The notes under the pieces were generated by a model that saw nothing but the letters and a program-made list of their open reading frames with translations, made no database searches and had not been told where the DNA came from. Positions 46,401 to 48,968 of a stretch of 48,968 bases of DNA are shown here, piece by piece. The translations under genes and the position numbers were made by a program. The stretch is from Patescibacteria group bacterium (lineage in GTDB: Bacteria; Patescibacteriota; Patescibacteriia; 2-12-FULL-60-25), in NCBI GenBank assembly GCA_022703155.1, contig JAKLEH010000003.1, forward strand, positions 1 through 48,968. Reading direction: 5' to 3'. The first letter of the stretch is position 1. The number at the start of each line of letters is the position of its first letter.

Positions 46401-48968
46401 GAATAACCTTCGACAACTACAGCGCCGTATTCAATTTCGATACCGCCGATAAGGATATCGGTTCGGATGCCAGCAGATACCTGGTTGGAAAATATTCTGT
46501 CGGCGCTTGGTCTTATCCTTCGGTCGGAACCAAGAACGCGAACGACACCCAAGTGACGGGCTTGACCGGATTTAGCGATTTCCAAATCGGCGAATCGTCC
46601 ATCGATTACGCGGCGTTGGCCGTGGCCGCGGACAAGGCCGCCCTTTCGGCCAACGACATCAAGGGCGGGAACGCGGACTTGTCGCACGTCACCACGACTT
46701 TGACCAACCCGCTGCCTTCCATAGGCTCGGCGTCCGGTTCGGCCATAGCTTGGGCGTCAGACGCCACCTCGACCGTTTCCGACGACGGCCAAACCATCAA
46801 CCGTCCCATCTACTCGGCCGGCGACGCCACGGTCCACATGGCCGCCACTTTCACCTCGAGCACGGCTTCCACGACCACGGTCTTCGATTTGACGGTCCTC
46901 AAGCTCCCGGCCAGCACCGACGCCAAGGTCACTTCCGGCGTGTATACGGTATCCGGCGGCTCTGGTCCGGCCGAGACGGTCACCAACGTGCCGTTTGGCG
47001 TTTCGTCCTCGACCTTCCTTGGAAACTTGTCCAAATCCGAATCGCACTCGACTTGGGATATTTCAGGAATACACAATCCGGTTTTGACCGGCGATGCCTT
47101 GGTCGTGACGGCCGAGGACGGGGTCACGCAAATCACGTACACGGTGACGGTTCTTCCTGACCCGGCTTTTGCCGCCGTGGCCGCGGACAAGGCCGCCCTT
47201 TCGGCCAACGACATCCGCGACGCCAACCCCGACTTGGCGCACGTCACGGTGCATTTGGCAAACCCGTTGCCGTCCATCGGGTCAGCGTCGGGTTCGGCCA
47301 TCGCCTGGGCCTCTGACGCCACCTCGACGGTCTCTAACGACGGCCAGACCATCAACCGTCCCATCTACTCGGCCGGCGACGCCACGGTCCACATGACCGC
47401 CACTTTCACCTCGAGCACGGCTTCCACGACCACGGTCTTCGATTTGACCGTGCTCAAGCTTCCGGCCAGCACCGACGCCAAGGTGACTTCGGGCGTGTAT
47501 ACGGTATCCGGCGGCTCTGGTCCGGCCGAGACGGTCACCAACGTGCCGTTCAACACCTCGAAGGCCACGTTCGAAGGCAACCTGTCCAAATCCGAATCCC
47601 ACTCGAGTTGGAACGACGCGGGCATCCACAATCCCGTGGTCAGCGGCGACACGCTGGTCGTGACGGCCGAGGACGGGGTCACGCAAATCACGTACACGGT
47701 GACGGTTCTTCCTGACTATGCCGGTGCAGCCGTGGCCGCGGACAAGGCGGCTTTAGTGGCCAATGACATCAAGGGCGCGAACCTCAATCTTTCTAACGTC
47801 ACAACGACTTTGACCAATCCGCTTCCGTCCATCGGTTCAGCATCCGGCTCTGCCATCACCTGGCTTTCGGACGCCACGGGTACGGTCTCCAACGACGGTC
47901 AGACGGTTAATCGCCCTGCGTTTTCGGTCGGCGACGCCACGGTACACATGACAGCCACCATCGCGTCGAGCACTGCCTCTGACACAAAGGTGTTTACCCT
48001 CACGGTTTTGAAACTCCCTGTCAGTACGGATGCTAAGGTGACTTCCGGATCTTATATGGTTAGCGGCGGCTCTGGTCCGGCCGAAACCATCGTCAACGTG
48101 CCGTTTGGAACGGCCAAAACCACCTTTCTCGCAAACCTGACCAAGAGCGAGTCGCATTCTTCCTGGAACAGCGCTGGAATCAACGATCCCGTACTCACCG
48201 GCGACACCTTGATTGTCACGGCAGAGGACGGGGTTACAACAATAACCTACACTGTTACCGTTGGTTCGAATCCGGCGATCGCGGCCGTGGCCGCGGACAA
48301 GGCGGCTTTGATTGACAACGACATCCGCGACGCCAACCCCGACTTGGCCCACGTTACGGTCCATCTTGCCAATCCGTTGCCGGCATTGGGCTCGGCTAGC
48401 GGCTCTACGATTACTTGGGCGTCGGACGTAACGGGAACCGTCTCTAACGATGGCCAGACCATCAACCGTCCCATCTACTCCGCTGGCGACGCCACGGTCC
48501 ACATGACGGCCACCATCGCTTCCAGCACGGTTTCGGACACGAAAGTGTTCGCGTTGACCGTGCTCAAGCTTCCGGCCAGCACGGACGCCAAGGTGACTTC
48601 GGGCGCGTATACGGTATCCGGCGGCTCTGGTCCGGCCGAGACGGTCACCAACGTGCCGTACGGAACGGCCAAAGCCGCGTTCGAAGGCAACCTCTCGAAA
48701 TCCGAGTCGCATTCGACCTGGAACGACGCGGGCATCCACAATCCGGTGGTCAGCGGCGACACGCTGGTCGTGACGGCCGAGGACGGGGTCACGCAAATCA
48801 CGTACACGATTACAGTCAATCCGGACGTCACGCCCCCGGCCATCTCGGGCATCGGCGCCACTCCGTCCGATACCGGTGCGTCCATCCATTGGACCACGGA
48901 CGAACTCGCTTCGACCAAGGTGATTTACGGCGCCGATCTCTCATACTCCTTGGCTACCACGGAAACCG
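43424..48968 (+). CDS. Giant surface protein, 5' 1848 codons (continues beyond window)
   Basis: Open from ATG 43424 to the window edge without a stop. Signal peptide LLSATFFILAALMLFRPTPT with cleavage near YAA. The first about 1050 residues are Gly/Asn/Thr-rich, with many NNLTLSN, GTLETQNTSA and NGTLTTTAGG units like the beta-helix repeats of adhesins, plus a WDGSADTDWYNDNNWDGN segment. Then four 185-residue units (from 46622), each with a bacterial Ig-like part (ADKAALSANDIKGGN, TINRPIYSAGDATVHM) and a second part (STDAKVTSGVYTVSGGSG, AEDGVTQITYTVTV). The final visible part (PPAISGIGATPSDTGASIHW) looks like a fibronectin III-type domain. Likely attachment to another cell; no stop visible. 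Confidence 0.9.
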   Translation, partial: MASLSTPFLVKGSSGKRIFNLLSATFFILAALMLFRPTPTYAATCTAAASGNWNTVGTWSCGHVPTYADVCNISGGATTTVDTASAVCSSLTIGNTNGIAALVFNNGSVLSVSSTTIGGAGSRSGRVNMAAGGTFKIGTTFTLTKAAPNPWTRGTGTVEYNGTAAQTVNTTFFTSYNNLTFSNSGTKTTPAGTITVYGNWDVTNATAALNTNNTSLTITGNVTGSGGTITSGSGTISLGGNWTNSGTFNADSGTVNYSKTSGGQTVGGLTYNNLTLSNTSATNTASGAVVVNGTLTTTAGGALNLATYALSGTLGTITNNGTLETQNTSAAPLPASKTWGGTVVFDGAAAQSVATSTFNNLTVNNSNGLSITGDITVNGLLNIVTANPSASMGAIDTGAHRVIMGSLSTTLGLGEVTGNVFRAGPFSSAHDYSFGGQYTLFNFPGSSAVTNINLKLTRGTAPAWKTDAVKRQYDLTLTPGVGSSMGLMSLHYFDSELNGNAEDRLAIWKYDGSLSEVGRASHDTSINLVTFGPSDFSGLSGTSLGLATTSQEYYTWDGSADTDWYNDNNWDGNSTPTTTSNVIIPDAATTPNDPAVPASGVTIKTIEIQSGGVLNTASGYTLTLTGGSASPPSLAAWDSHGTFNSPTGTVVFTGNQASFAGTADFNNVTIAPGATLYNRLGSTMRISGTLTNGGTWYPAFALNNTVEYNGGNQTVVEPNGTVVGYKNLTIGGTGTKTLPATLTVAGDFTNNGNPDFTGNTLVLSGTTDQNLGGTGSLAFNNLTLNDAGYRVNAGKNISVAGDLVLSTSSTLDMATYDLTSLGAVSGNGTLETASVSGSPLPSGKTWTGTVSYVSVPGGQTVVSGTYNNLTVNQGGSAATLGGDVTVGGVLDLAAGVVTTGGNAVYVNSTGNTIRTTGRVNGSLKKYVATGATSKTFEIGDASYYAPVSVSFGNVSVAGDLTIKTTANDHPAIASSQISVAKSVNRYWSATNTGITFDNYSAVFNFDTADKDIGSDASRYLVGKYSVGAWSYPSVGTKNANDTQVTGLTGFSDFQIGESSIDYAALAVAADKAALSANDIKGGNADLSHVTTTLTNPLPSIGSASGSAIAWASDATSTVSDDGQTINRPIYSAGDATVHMAATFTSSTASTTTVFDLTVLKLPASTDAKVTSGVYTVSGGSGPAETVTNVPFGVSSSTFLGNLSKSESHSTWDISGIHNPVLTGDALVVTAEDGVTQITYTVTVLPDPAFAAVAADKAALSANDIRDANPDLAHVTVHLANPLPSIGSASGSAIAWASDATSTVSNDGQTINRPIYSAGDATVHMTATFTSSTASTTTVFDLTVLKLPASTDAKVTSGVYTVSGGSGPAETVTNVPFNTSKATFEGNLSKSESHSSWNDAGIHNPVVSGDTLVVTAEDGVTQITYTVTVLPDYAGAAVAADKAALVANDIKGANLNLSNVTTTLTNPLPSIGSASGSAITWLSDATGTVSNDGQTVNRPAFSVGDATVHMTATIASSTASDTKVFTLTVLKLPVSTDAKVTSGSYMVSGGSGPAETIVNVPFGTAKTTFLANLTKSESHSSWNSAGINDPVLTGDTLIVTAEDGVTTITYTVTVGSNPAIAAVAADKAALIDNDIRDANPDLAHVTVHLANPLPALGSASGSTITWASDVTGTVSNDGQTINRPIYSAGDATVHMTATIASSTVSDTKVFALTVLKLPASTDAKVTSGAYTVSGGSGPAETVTNVPYGTAKAAFEGNLSKSESHSTWNDAGIHNPVVSGDTLVVTAEDGVTQITYTITVNPDVTPPAISGIGATPSDTGASIHWTTDELASTKVIYGADLSYSLATTET
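46622..48841 (+). repeat. Four direct repeats with an exact 555-bp period
   Basis: The word GTGGCCGCGGACAAG begins at 46622, 47177, 47732 and 48287, spaced exactly 555 bp (185 codons). Parts of the units are nearly identical in DNA, for example CCCATCTACTC and TCCGGCGGCTCTGGTCCGGC blocks. Confidence 0.92.

Noticed and set aside
46622-48841. CRISPR-like array
   Set aside because: The period is 555 bp and in frame with a protein; there are no short repeats with unique spacers anywhere in the window.

Overview
The window looks like a genome fragment of a Candidate Phyla Radiation (Patescibacteria) bacterium, most likely of the Parcubacteria group. This is inferred from gene content: a short TruB, a DUF5663-like protein beside a large membrane/coiled-coil protein, an IF-2 with a short N-terminus, half-size MFS proteins, many short lineage-specific proteins and very large repeat-built surface proteins. 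The genetic code appears standard, because TAA, TAG and TGA all end intact genes. Most genes have their own TTGACA-N17-TATAAT-type promoter and a strong intrinsic terminator. No rRNA, CRISPR array or insertion sequence was seen.

Layout. 1-4 kb (minus): RNase Y (cut by the left edge), four small helical or membrane proteins, and truB. 4.0-5.3 kb (minus): a self-contained unit, with its own promoter and terminator, encoding a radical SAM/SPASM enzyme followed one base later by a 37-residue peptide ending in a four-cysteine core. This is the best candidate for an undescribed RiPP system. 5.4-8.9 kb (plus): hisS and tRNA-His, a nucleoside phosphorylase and a HAD phosphatase. tRNA-His lacks an encoded G-1 and has A73, and hisS has a matching non-canonical motif 2. 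8.9-12.7 kb: a PRTase-fold protein, an MIO-type aromatic amino-acid ammonia-lyase and a cysteine-rich protein. 12.8-22.7 kb (plus): infB, trxA, an unknown protein, a DUF5663 operon with a 1053-aa membrane protein, then rpsP, khpA and trmD, each with its own signals. 22.8-28.1 kb: two tandem half-MFS genes, a zinc-ribbon-like protein, a membrane protein, a MYG1-family gene split by an in-frame TAG, and a Pif1-like helicase. 28.2-33.1 kb: a phosphoribosyltransferase, a small unknown protein, a MopE-motif exported protein, malate dehydrogenase and an aminotransferase. 33.2-41.7 kb: tRNA-Glu back to back with a T4 Rnl1-type RNA ligase, a His-rich exported protein, a CAP-domain protein, a repeat surface protein split by an in-frame TGA, and a basic unknown protein. 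41.7-49 kb: two lipoproteins (minus) and a giant surface protein that runs off the right edge and carries four direct repeats with an exact 555-bp period.

Functional themes are translation and RNA maintenance (RNase Y, TruB, HisRS/tRNA-His, IF-2, S16, KhpA, TrmD, RNA ligase, possibly MYG1), salvage and small-molecule metabolism (nucleoside phosphorylase, two PRTases, aminotransferase plus malate dehydrogenase, ammonia-lyase), and a large investment in exported proteins. Low-complexity repeats recur in intergenic DNA and in places extend into coding sequence (truB, trmD and the 15.4-kb gene).
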